Source: an uncultured Caldilineaceae bacterium
Lineage (GTDB): Bacteria; Chloroflexota; Anaerolineae; Caldilineales; Caldilineaceae
Length of the DNA stretch: 64,000 bases
Assembly (NCBI GenBank): GCA_951812725.1
Contig: OX638330.1
Coordinates: 930,001-994,000, forward strand
Direction of reading: 5' to 3'
This document shows positions 31,691-39,378 of this stretch, in pieces. Made by a program: the position numbers and the translations under genes. Every line of letters starts with the position of its first letter. The first letter of the stretch is position 1. The notes under the pieces were generated by a model. The model was not told where the DNA came from. It was given only the letters and a program-made list of their open reading frames with translations, and did not search any database.

Positions 31691-32713
31691 TCAGGGCGTA
31701 GGCACGTCCTCGCGCAGCAGCCCCTCCGATTTTAGCGCACTCCAAAGTTCCGCCGGGACAGGCCGTTGGAGCAGGTCGAAGTTTGACTGCACATGCATCA
31801 CTTCGATCGCGCCGGGAATGATGGCCGCCACAATCGGGTTGGCCAACAGGAACTGCAGCGCCGCGCACGGCAAAGGCGTCTCGTAGCGTTGACAAATCCG
31901 TTCGATACGGTTCGTTTTCTCCATTATCTCCGGCGACGCCGGTGCATAAAAGTAATGGGCCCCGGGCACTGCACCAGTTGCCAGAATGCCAGATGCAAAG
32001 ACCGCGCCGACGATGATACTAATGTTGTTTTCCCCGCACAGCCCAAACTCCTCTTCCTGCATCTCCTGCGTCAGCAGGTTATACCCGTAGGCGACCAAAA
32101 AGAAGTCCAGATCCACCAGATCGAGGAAACGCGGTATCATCCCCAATTCGTTGATACCTGCACCAACACCCTTCACGAGCCCGTGACGGCGCAGTTCGTC
32201 GAGCGCGCGCCAGCCGCTGGTAAACAGCTGTGTCAGATAGGCGCTTACGCGGGCCTCCGTCTCGTGAAAGTAGAAATCCAAGTCGTGTATGACCAGCAGA
32301 TCGATAGAAGGCAGGCTGAGCCGCTGCAGGCTGTCCTCGAATGAGCGCATGATGCCATCATAACTGTAGTCAACCGTGAACTCGAACGGCAGCGCGCCCA
32401 CAAAGGGACCAGGATCAAACGATGCCAGGTCATGTACCGGGCGGAAGACTCGTCCGACTTTGGTCGAAAGCACATAGTCCTCTCGCTGCTGCTGGCGCAG
32501 GAAGTGGCCGACGCGGTGCTCGCTTTTGCCGTTGCCATAGAAGGGAGACGTGTCATAGAGCCGCACGCCCACATCCCAAGCTGCCTGCAATACGCCCTGT
32601 GCCCTTTCCTCAACGAGCACATCGAATAGATCACCCAACGGGGCAGTCCCCAGACCGAACTCGGAAACCAAAGTCCCCGTTCGGCCAATCTCCCTCTGCG
32701 GTATGTTTTTCAT
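31691..32713 (-). CDS. Aldo/keto reductase, sugar-dehydrogenase-like
   Basis: This 340-residue (beta/alpha)8 barrel enzyme has LGTAPLG near the N-terminus, GVRLYDTSPFYGNGKSEHRVG with the catalytic Asp and Tyr, and STKVGRVFRP with the catalytic Lys. LLVIHDLD and a C-terminal IPGAIEVMHVQSNFD NAD(P)-binding segment follow. The pattern fits the subgroup of D-threo-aldose (L-fucose) 1-dehydrogenases, but the substrate cannot be read from sequence. GGGAGAG precedes ATG 32713. A longer frame to 32743 lacks a ribosome site. It faces nuoN2 and is divergent from the methyltransferase cluster. Confidence 0.88.
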   Translation of the reverse strand: MKNIPQREIGRTGTLVSEFGLGTAPLGDLFDVLVEERAQGVLQAAWDVGVRLYDTSPFYGNGKSEHRVGHFLRQQQREDYVLSTKVGRVFRPVHDLASFDPGPFVGALPFEFTVDYSYDGIMRSFEDSLQRLSLPSIDLLVIHDLDFYFHETEARVSAYLTQLFTSGWRALDELRRHGLVKGVGAGINELGMIPRFLDLVDLDFFLVAYGYNLLTQEMQEEEFGLCGENNISIIVGAVFASGILATGAVPGAHYFYAPASPEIMEKTNRIERICQRYETPLPCAALQFLLANPIVAAIIPGAIEVMHVQSNFDLLQRPVPAELWSALKSEGLLREDVPTP

Positions 32714-32850
32714 CGATCGCTCTCCCGGCGAAAATGCTTTCAATATGAAGTGTTATGTCCCTTGAAAAAACGCACGCAGCCAGCACAGCCCCATCGCCCC
32801 GCGGGCACAGTATGACCGTCTGGGAGCCGCGCTCCAATTCCAGCTATGGT

Positions 32851-32880
32851 TTGAAATCTGCGTTATCTGTATGTTACTAT
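32851..32880 (+). promoter_or_regulatory. Putative promoter of the methyltransferase-aldolase-ABC cluster
   Basis: TTGAAA (32851-32856) is separated by 18 bases from TACTAT (32875-32880), and TGT immediately precedes the -10 box. The first ATG of the cluster lies about 108 bases downstream of the expected start site, leaving a leader in which I see no clear fold. Confidence 0.45.
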
Positions 32881-32994
32881 GAAACTATCTCCTGATACCA
32901 TTCCAGGCAACGGGATGGAAATCTGAACTGCTCCCTCCAAAAATAATTTACATGTGTCACTGCGGAGTCTGTTAACCCACGGAGATCTGAAATT

Positions 32995-33918
32995 ATGACA
33001 ACCACCCAAAATCCACCACGAACACATACAAAAGATACAAGCAAAACAGCCGTCTTGGTCGCGACTATCCGCGCCGTACATCTGCGCTGGCACAACCCCC
33101 CGCACGTTTTTGAAGACACCTATGCTTTGCAGATGCTGACGCCATTCTGGCACGGGGTAGCAAAGTACAGGCTCCTCAAGTGGCTTGTCGGCGACGTGAT
33201 TCTGGGCGTCTACCGCCCCGTTTATCCGGCAGTCGTCCTGCGGTCGCGCTATACCGAAGACCAACTGGAAGAGGCGGTCGAGTCCGGCACCAGCCAGTAT
33301 GTGATTCTCGGCGCCGGACACGATACGTTCGCGCTGCGGCGCAAAGATCTGGCTGACAAAGTGCGCGTCTTTGAAGTGGATCACCCGGCTACCCAGGAAG
33401 TAAAGCGGCAGCGGGTCATGAAGGCAAACGGGAGCATCCCCTCAAACCTCACCTTTGTACCGGTGGACTTCGAACACGACAAAATGGACGAAGAGCTGGT
33501 GAAAGCAGGCTTCGACTCTCAGGCGCCAGCCTTCTACTCCTGGCTTGGCGTAACCTACTACCTCACGCAAGATGCTATCCGGGAAACGCTTGATAGGGTT
33601 GCGGAACTGTCTGCGTCGGGTAGCCGTATCGTATTTGACTTCAAAATCGCTAAGCACATGATGTCCCCGGAGTGGGCAACTCTCGCCGAAAAGATGGAGG
33701 GATTCGTAGCCCGCCGAGGAGAACCGATGCTGACGGACTTTACCCCGCAGTCGCTGAGCGATATGATGGCCAGGCACGGCTACTCTGAGGTAGAGATGAT
33801 GCCGCCCGATGAGCAGGGCCGCCGCTACCTCGGCGACCGCACCGACATAGTGCCGACCGAGTTTTTCTACTTCGCCCAATTCGCTGTCAAGCCGCCGTCC
33901 GAGGAGAATTCTGCATGA
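32995..33918 (+). CDS. Class I SAM-dependent methyltransferase, leucine carboxyl methyltransferase (LCM) family
   Basis: This is a 307-residue protein with the LCM/COG3315 layout. It has YVILGAGHDTFALR as the SAM-binding motif I, VFEVDHPATQEVKRQR with the acidic ribose-binding residue, and SWLGVTYYLTQDAIRETL. Family members methylate carboxyl or hydroxyl groups of small molecules or protein ends. The substrate here is unknown. GGAGA lies 8 bases before the ATG. The gene overlaps the next one by 4 bases (ATGA), so the two are coupled and probably act on a shared pathway. Confidence 0.85.
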   Translation: MTTTQNPPRTHTKDTSKTAVLVATIRAVHLRWHNPPHVFEDTYALQMLTPFWHGVAKYRLLKWLVGDVILGVYRPVYPAVVLRSRYTEDQLEEAVESGTSQYVILGAGHDTFALRRKDLADKVRVFEVDHPATQEVKRQRVMKANGSIPSNLTFVPVDFEHDKMDEELVKAGFDSQAPAFYSWLGVTYYLTQDAIRETLDRVAELSASGSRIVFDFKIAKHMMSPEWATLAEKMEGFVARRGEPMLTDFTPQSLSDMMARHGYSEVEMMPPDEQGRRYLGDRTDIVPTEFFYFAQFAVKPPSEENSA

Positions 33919-34565
33919 CGACAATTACCCCCCCACCCGCGCACCTCGAAGACGAGTGGCTGCTTGACAATCCCCCTATGCGGCGTTTCATCGGCGCAGT
34001 AAACGACACTCGCACAGGTGAATCGGACCCCCGCAAGATCGTAGCCAAAATCCGGCCTGATTTCGTCGACCTGCTGGCCAACCCGGCCTGGCTGCCGCAG
34101 AAATTCCAGGAACCTTCCGAGGAGAGTGGCATGGGGGGCGGCATCGGCATGTGGCTGCTCTATCGTGCAGGCGATGGCGGTTTGGCATTTTCGGCCCTGG
34201 TCGTACCTCCAGACGCACAGACGCCCGTGCATGATCATCTGGCCTGGGGGCTTGTAGGTCTGTACAAAGGCGAGCAGGAGGAAGAGGTCTTCACCCGCCA
34301 GGACGACGGCAGCAACGAATCCCATGCCGAGCTGACTATGTCTGTGCGCCAGATGCTGCGGCCAGGCGACCTCTACGAGTTGCTGCCGCAAAATGACATT
34401 CACCGTGTCCGCACGACCAGTCCAGGTACATCAGTCTCACTCCATCTGCTGGGCAACGACAATGGCTGCATCTGGCGCCACCGCTACGATCCGGACACCG
34501 ACTCCGCGCACCCCTTTCGCTCCGGATGGCTCAATGTGGACTGCCGCGAATATGAAGGCAGCTAG
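33915..34565 (+). CDS. Cupin protein, cysteine-dioxygenase-like metal enzyme
   Basis: This 216-residue double-stranded beta-helix protein has the cupin metal site TPVHDHLAWGLVGLYKGEQEEE (two His and a Glu), with a second His in NDIHRVR. This resembles the COG5553/cysteine dioxygenase-like group. Such proteins are usually iron-dependent dioxygenases acting on small thiols or amino compounds. The substrate is unknown here. It is coupled to the methyltransferase upstream and lies 41 bases before an aldolase, suggesting one catabolic route. Confidence 0.78.
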   Translation: MTTITPPPAHLEDEWLLDNPPMRRFIGAVNDTRTGESDPRKIVAKIRPDFVDLLANPAWLPQKFQEPSEESGMGGGIGMWLLYRAGDGGLAFSALVVPPDAQTPVHDHLAWGLVGLYKGEQEEEVFTRQDDGSNESHAELTMSVRQMLRPGDLYELLPQNDIHRVRTTSPGTSVSLHLLGNDNGCIWRHRYDPDTDSAHPFRSGWLNVDCREYEGS

Positions 34566-34606
34566 ACAGGCACCTCCGACATTCCAACGCACTTAGGAGA
34601 AAACGA

Positions 34607-35488
34607 ATGGCCAACCGTGTTAACCGTGCAATCGAGCTGCTGGATCAGGGCCAGCCAATCTACTACAGCGGCGCCCATACCGGCCATGTTCTGACTCACC
34701 AACAGGGCTCAAAAGACGCCGCCATCTGGTCCGACTACATTAATGTAGGAATGGAGCATGGCTCCTTCGATTTGGGCGGTCTCGAACGTTATATGCAAGG
34801 GATGGTGGAAGGCGGCCCGACCGCCAGTGGACACCGCACCCCCACAGTAATCGTCGAAGCGCCGGTCGAAGGCACATCTGCTGAAATAGTACGGTACAAT
34901 GCCTGGCAGTTCCGTCAGATTTTGGCGCGGGGCGTACATGGTATTCTGCTCTGCCAGGCGGAAACGCCCGAAGCGGTCGCCGCCTTTGTCGAAGCCTGTC
35001 GCTATCCGATCAATCAGATCGGCGTCGGCGAAGGTCTGCAGCAGGGTCGGCGCGGCGTTGGCTCCGAACCGTCTGCTGCCGCCATTTGGGGCGTTGACTA
35101 TGAAACCTACCTTGATACGGCTGACCCCTGGCCCCTCAACCCCGAAGGCGAACTGTTGCTGGGTCTGAAGATTGAGTCGGTTGCCGCACTGCCCCGCATC
35201 GAAGAGATCTTCGCTGTCCCTGGTATCGGATTTGCGGAGATGGGGCCGGGCGACCTCAGCATTTCACTGGGCTATCGGCGGCGTCCGCAACCGATGCCGC
35301 CGGAAATGCAGGAAGCAAGCGAACGCGTTAAAGCGGCATGTCAGGCCAACGGCGTCGCCTTTCTGCAACCCGCCACCGCCGAAAATATCACGGAAAGAAT
35401 CGACGCCGGCGTGCGCGTCATCGGCGGCCACGACCCCGAAACCGCCCGCATCGGCCGCGCCCATACCAAGCGTCAAATGCCAGCCTGA
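34607..35488 (+). CDS. HpcH/HpaI aldolase-family protein
   Basis: This 293-residue TIM-barrel protein of the HpcH/HpaI (class II pyruvate aldolase) group has the segment NVGMEHGSFD. The metal ligands in LKIESVAALPRIEEI (Glu) and MGPGDLSISLG (Asp) are present. The usual catalytic arginine of the RPSW-type segment is not obvious; here the aligned stretch reads VIVEAPV. It may therefore catalyse a different lyase reaction from HpaI itself. TAGGAG lies 10 bases before the ATG. It precedes a binding-protein gene, consistent with use of an imported substrate. Confidence 0.82.
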   Translation: MANRVNRAIELLDQGQPIYYSGAHTGHVLTHQQGSKDAAIWSDYINVGMEHGSFDLGGLERYMQGMVEGGPTASGHRTPTVIVEAPVEGTSAEIVRYNAWQFRQILARGVHGILLCQAETPEAVAAFVEACRYPINQIGVGEGLQQGRRGVGSEPSAAAIWGVDYETYLDTADPWPLNPEGELLLGLKIESVAALPRIEEIFAVPGIGFAEMGPGDLSISLGYRRRPQPMPPEMQEASERVKAACQANGVAFLQPATAENITERIDAGVRVIGGHDPETARIGRAHTKRQMPA

Positions 35489-35562
35489 TGCCCTCAAGCG
35501 AGCCGGCGAGAAAGACTGCCCCACCCGAGTCAAGAAATTGACGACACAAGAATGGAGAAAGT

Positions 35563-37200
35563 ATGAAAAGGGAAAACCAAGCGATCTTCCGAACTGTGGT
35601 TGCCTTCCTGTTGCTGGCGCTGGCACTGAGCGCCTGCGTCCCAGCCGCGCCTGCACCGGATTCCGGCGCCTCAGGCGCGCAATCTGGCGGCGGCGGTTCC
35701 GATTCACCACCTGCGGCCGGCATGCACAACGTCGTCTACGACCTGCCCGACATGGGCGGCGCGGAAGTGGTGGCGGTAACCGGCAACGATTACACGCCCC
35801 TCAATTTTATCGACCCCGCCAGCGGCGAGGCCGTCGGCTGGGAATACGACGCTGTCAATGAAATCTGCCGCCGCCTCAACTGCGTCGTCAACTGGCAAGT
35901 CACATCCTGGGAGGCCATGATCCAGGCTGTGGCCGAAGGCCAGTTCGACGTAGGCATGGACGGCATCACAATTACCGCCGAACGCGCCGAAGTTGTGGAC
36001 TTCTCCGACGCCTACATGACCAGTCAGCAGTTCATGCTGGTGCGCGCCGACGAAGAGCGTTTCGACACGCCAGAGGCCTTAGCCGCCGACGCGTCCCTGC
36101 TGATCGGCGCGCAGGCGGGTACGACCGGTTTCTACACCGCCGTCTACGACATTCTTGACGGTGACGAGGCCAACCCCCGCATCCAACTGCTTGACAACTT
36201 CGGCGCATCGGTGCAGGCGCTGATCACCGGCGATGTCGACATGGTGCTGGTCGACGCCGCCTCTGGGCGCGGCTATATCGGCGCCAACCCGGAGAAACTC
36301 AAGATCGTCGGCGGAGCGCTCGCCACCGAAGAGTTCGGCTTCATCTTCACGCCCGGCAGCACCTGGACCGCACCTTTCAACGCCGCCATCAGCACCATGA
36401 AGGCCGACGGCTATCTGGATTACCTGAATACCCGCTGGTTTTTCCTGACGGATCCCAACGCTCCGGATATTTACGATAGCCTCCCGGACATGGGAGGCGC
36501 GGAAGTGGTGGCGGTGACGGGCAACGACTACATCCCCCTCAACTTCATCGACCCGGCCAGCGGCGAGGCTGTCGGCTGGGAATACGACGCAGTCAACGAA
36601 ATATGCCGCCGCCTCAACTGTGTCGTCAACTGGCAAGTCACATCCTGGGAGGCGATGATCCAGGCTGTCGCCGAAGGCCAGTTCGACGTGGGCATGGACG
36701 GCATCACTATAACCGCCGAACGCGCCGAAGTTGTGGACTTCTCCGACGCCTACATGACCAGCCAGCAGTTCATGCTGGTGCGCGCCGACGAAGAGCGTTT
36801 CGACACGCCCGAGGCCTTAGCCGCCGACGCGTCCCTGCTGATCGGCGCGCAGGCGGGTACGACCGGATTCTACACCGCCGTCTACGACATTCTTGACGGT
36901 GGCGAGGCCAACCCGCGCATCCAACTGCTCGACAGCTTCGGCGCATCGGTGCAGGCGCTGATCACCGGCGATGTCGACATGGTGCTTGTCGACGCCGCCT
37001 CTGGGCGCGGCTACATCGGCGCCAACCCGGAGAAACTCAAGATCGTCGGCGGGGCGCTCGCCACCGAAGATTTCGGCTTCATCTTCACGCCCGGCAGCAC
37101 CTGGACCGCGCCTTTCAACGCCGCCATCAGCACCATGCAGGACGACGGCTATGACGAATATCTGAACGTAAAGTGGTTCTTCCAGTACGATCCGAACTGA
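35563..37200 (+). CDS. ABC solute-binding lipoprotein with two near-identical tandem binding domains
   Basis: This is a 545-residue family 3 (amino-acid type) solute-binding protein. The N-terminal signal ends in a lipobox LSAC with Cys at about 25, so it is an anchored lipoprotein. A low-complexity Gly/Ser linker follows. Residues 60-305 and 306-545 are two copies of the same domain, identical except for about a dozen scattered residues plus a few at the C-terminal junction. Each copy has the NFIDPASGEAVGWEYD and GMDGITITAERAEVVDFSDAY motifs that form the ligand pocket. The usual protein has one such domain (~270 residues). It probably feeds the permease downstream. Confidence 0.88.
   Translation: MKRENQAIFRTVVAFLLLALALSACVPAAPAPDSGASGAQSGGGGSDSPPAAGMHNVVYDLPDMGGAEVVAVTGNDYTPLNFIDPASGEAVGWEYDAVNEICRRLNCVVNWQVTSWEAMIQAVAEGQFDVGMDGITITAERAEVVDFSDAYMTSQQFMLVRADEERFDTPEALAADASLLIGAQAGTTGFYTAVYDILDGDEANPRIQLLDNFGASVQALITGDVDMVLVDAASGRGYIGANPEKLKIVGGALATEEFGFIFTPGSTWTAPFNAAISTMKADGYLDYLNTRWFFLTDPNAPDIYDSLPDMGGAEVVAVTGNDYIPLNFIDPASGEAVGWEYDAVNEICRRLNCVVNWQVTSWEAMIQAVAEGQFDVGMDGITITAERAEVVDFSDAYMTSQQFMLVRADEERFDTPEALAADASLLIGAQAGTTGFYTAVYDILDGGEANPRIQLLDSFGASVQALITGDVDMVLVDAASGRGYIGANPEKLKIVGGALATEDFGFIFTPGSTWTAPFNAAISTMQDDGYDEYLNVKWFFQYDPN
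35740..37197 (+). repeat. Intragenic tandem duplication, 738-bp unit
   Basis: Unit 1 spans 35740-36477 and unit 2 36478-37197, with a period of 738 bases (246 codons). The two units match over nearly their whole length, with scattered mostly synonymous changes and long exact stretches. The frame is kept across the junction. This indicates a recent duplication or ongoing gene conversion. An assembly artefact is unlikely, because the copies differ. Confidence 0.85.
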
Positions 37201-37210
37201 TTCAGCTTCG

Positions 37211-37255
37211 AGCGCGCGGGGAGTTGTTTACAAAGCCTCCAGCTCCCCGCGCGCT
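37211..37255 (+). other. Intercistronic hairpin between binding protein and permease
   Basis: A perfect 13-base stem (AGCGCGCGGGGAG pairing with 37243-37255) closes a 19-base loop, directly after the stop of the binding-protein gene. No T-run follows. Such hairpins at this position in ABC operons often protect the upstream message from 3' exonucleases, or reduce read-through, so that more binding protein than permease is made. Confidence 0.6.
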
Positions 37256-37278
37256 AGGACTCAACATGCTCCCCACAC

Positions 37279-38136
37279 GTGTCCGCAACTGACTCCCCCC
37301 AACATTCTCGCCGGCATTCGCCCGCCGACTACTTCGCGCGCCTGCCCTATTGGCTTTTGGCCGCGTTGCTTCTGGGCGTGCTACTCCTCTGGAGTCTTTT
37401 GGCCGATGCAGATTACAATCTGATCTTCAGCGCCGTTTCCAAGGGCGTCGGCGTTACCATGTACGTCTGCCTCGTCGCGTTTGGCTTTTCGCTGCTGGTC
37501 GGGCTGGCTTTCGGTCTTGCCCGCGTGTCGCGCAAACGATTGTTATACGAGGCGGCTTCGTTCTACGTGGAGATTGTCCGCGGCGTGCCCATGCTTGTGA
37601 TACTTTTCTACATCGCGTTTGTCGGCGCCCCGGGGCTGGTAGAACTGTTCAATATGGCAGGAGAGGAACTACAGAGGCTGGGTCTCGGCGCTGTGGGAAG
37701 GCCGCTGGCAGAGTTCAGCATCCGCCAACTCACGTTTACAAGCCGGGCCATTCTGGCGCTGGTGATCGGCTATAGCGCGTTCATTGCCGAAATCTTCCGG
37801 GCGGGCATCGAAAGCGTGGAAACGGGGCAGATGGAAGCCGCCCTCAGCCTGGGCATGAGCAGGGCTCAGGCCATGCGCCATGTAATTTTGCCGCAGGCAG
37901 TGCGGCGCGTCTTGCCCCCGCTTGGCAACGACTTCATCGCCATGCTCAAAGACTCGGCGCTGGTCTCTGTTCTTGGCGTGCAGGACATCACGCAATTGGG
38001 TAGACTGTACGCCACCAGCACGTTTCGCTTCTTCGAAACGTACAATGTCGTTGCCTTCCTCTATCTGGTGATGACAATCGGCCTATCGTTGGTGGTGCGC
38101 TATTGGGAAAAACGAAACCCACTTAGCCATGGGTAA
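37279..38136 (+). CDS. ABC transporter permease, polar amino acid type (HisM/GlnP family)
   Basis: This 285-residue inner-membrane protein has about six helices. It carries the family segments [21 protein letters not shown] and [23 protein letters not shown]. The EAA loop [29 protein letters not shown], which docks the ATPase, is also present. It starts with GTG. The partner is the duplicated binding protein upstream. No ABC ATPase gene is present within the window, so a shared or distant ATPase is needed. The N-terminal 30 residues before the first helix are hydrophilic and not conserved. Confidence 0.9.
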   Translation: MSATDSPQHSRRHSPADYFARLPYWLLAALLLGVLLLWSLLADADYNLIFSAVSKGVGVTMYVCLVAFGFSLLVGLAFGLARVSRKRLLYEAASFYVEIVRGVPMLVILFYIAFVGAPGLVELFNMAGEELQRLGLGAVGRPLAEFSIRQLTFTSRAILALVIGYSAFIAEIFRAGIESVETGQMEAALSLGMSRAQAMRHVILPQAVRRVLPPLGNDFIAMLKDSALVSVLGVQDITQLGRLYATSTFRFFETYNVVAFLYLVMTIGLSLVVRYWEKRNPLSHG

Positions 38137-38251
38137 CAGTCGGCGGCGCGGGACACTGCCAGCCTGACCTGCTGAGGATGAACGCAATTATGTGCAATGA
38201 GGTGATTCCCCGTCTGCAGTGAGCGGTCAAGCGCACCTGCGCAACAGGGAT

Positions 38252-38644
38252 TCAGTCATCTCGTCTTACCTGGTGTTCGGCGATATCGATCTCGCCTTCG
38301 TATGTCAGCGCCTCGTCACCTTCTTCGCCCGTGCTGATACGGATAAGATTCTCCACGGGGGAGATGAAGATGGCGCCATCACCTTGGTTGCCTGTGGCAG
38401 CCGTCCTCTGGATGGCGTCAACAGCCTGCTGAACGTCCTCTTCACCTACCACGAAATTCACCTGGATACGGGGCAAAGTGTCAACGATATAGGTGCTGTG
38501 CCGCCCGGCCAGTTTGATTCCGCTCTGGCGACCGTGACCCTGCACTTCAACAGTATCGATAGCGGGGATACCGATTTCAAGCAGAGCCAGCCTGACACCG
38601 TCCAGTTTCTCAGTTCGGATGTACGCTTCGATCTTTTTTAACAC
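38252..38644 (-). CDS. Divergent PII-family signal protein, second copy
   Basis: This is a 130-residue PII-type protein with GHGRQSG at the base of the T-loop, then YIVDTLPR. Tyr52 matches the uridylylated Tyr51 of GlnB, and TGEEGDEAL is conserved near the end. Positions that bind ATP phosphates in classical PII differ: Ala91 stands for Lys90 and Ser104 for Arg103, while Arg102 is kept. A C-terminal tail of about 18 residues extends past the usual end. It lies last in an amt-PII-PII run, so a role in ammonium sensing is likely. Its ligand set may differ from that of GlnB or GlnK. Confidence 0.82.
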   Translation of the reverse strand: MLKKIEAYIRTEKLDGVRLALLEIGIPAIDTVEVQGHGRQSGIKLAGRHSTYIVDTLPRIQVNFVVGEEDVQQAVDAIQRTAATGNQGDGAIFISPVENLIRISTGEEGDEALTYEGEIDIAEHQVRRDD

Positions 38645-38703
38645 CGCCTATTCTCCTGTGTGTCGAAAGTAGCTCTCTCGAACATGTCAGGGAATGATTT
38701 CTC

Positions 38704-39147
38704 TCATTCATCTATCCGGTACTTTCTTTCCAGGTAGAACGCAAAGAGGTCGCTGAGATCAGGGGGAGGCGAAATGATTCCCTGTATGTCGATGTCTCCT
38801 TCATAGACCAGCACTTCGTCGCCTTCTTCACCTGTGCTGATGCGAACCAGATTCTCCATGGGGCAAATATAGATGGCACCGTCGCCCTGCGTCCCTGTCG
38901 CGGCCGCCTCCCGGATCGCCGCTGCGACCTGTTCGACGTCTTCTTCGTCCACCACCGCGACCAAACGAATGCGGGGCAGTGTATCCACAGTGTAGCTGCT
39001 ATGCCGCCCGGCCAACCTGATGCCGGTCTGTCTACCGTGCCCCTGCACCTCAACAGTATCTATGGCAGGGACACCAATCTCCACAAGTGCCGCCCTGACT
39101 TCAGTCAGTTTTTCGAGTCGAACGTAGGCTTCAACCTTCTTGAACAT
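38704..39147 (-). CDS. Divergent PII-family signal protein, first copy
   Basis: This 147-residue paralogue of the next gene has the same T-loop base (GHGRQTG), the conserved tyrosine (YTVDTLPR) and the C-terminal STGEEGDEVL. The same substitutions occur at the phosphate-binding positions (GDGAIYI, VRISTGEE). The tail is longer, about 35 residues, ending in an LSDLFAFYLERKYRIDE helix. The two copies are clearly related, sharing IPAIDTVEVQGHGRQ and STGEEGDE. The gene follows amt on the same strand, consistent with gating of Amt by PII. A good ribosome site (GGAGAGGAG) precedes its ATG. Confidence 0.82.
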   Translation of the reverse strand: MFKKVEAYVRLEKLTEVRAALVEIGVPAIDTVEVQGHGRQTGIRLAGRHSSYTVDTLPRIRLVAVVDEEDVEQVAAAIREAAATGTQGDGAIYICPMENLVRISTGEEGDEVLVYEGDIDIQGIISPPPDLSDLFAFYLERKYRIDE

Positions 39148-39193
39148 CGCTCCTCTCCTCTACATCGAAAGAGGAGTCTTCCGCGGCTATTTT

Positions 39194-39223
39194 CAGGGTC
39201 GTGCGATGCGCCGCACGACCCTG
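39194..39223 (-). other. Intercistronic hairpin upstream of the PII genes
   Basis: A perfect 12-base stem (CAGGGTCGTGCG pairing with 39212-39223) encloses a 6-base loop between amt and the first PII gene. There is no T-run on either side, so it is more likely an RNA-stabilising or attenuating structure than a complete intrinsic terminator. Confidence 0.55.
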
Positions 39224-39250
39224 ACGCAAGAAGGATGTTATGACTCTTCG

Positions 39251-39330
39251 CTTTCACTACTTTCAGCTTCACTACCTTCAGCTTCACTACCTTCACCTAC
39301 GCCACTCTCACCTACACTACCTTCACCTGC
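39251..39330. repeat. Tandem 15-base repeat in the amt-PII gap
   Basis: The plus strand shows repeated TTCACTACCTTCAGC units followed by shorter variants (CTTCACCTACAC). The array has about five imperfect copies, and the flanks share TTCGCTTTCACT. It is not a CRISPR array: the unit is short and there are no spacers. Confidence 0.6.
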
Positions 39331-39378
39331 ATGAGATTCGCTTTCACTCACAAAACTTTCTCCGCCTTGCCTCGCTAG

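Noticed and set aside
39251..39330. Possible CRISPR array
   Set aside because: The repeat unit is about 15 bases and directly adjoining, with no spacers and no cas genes.
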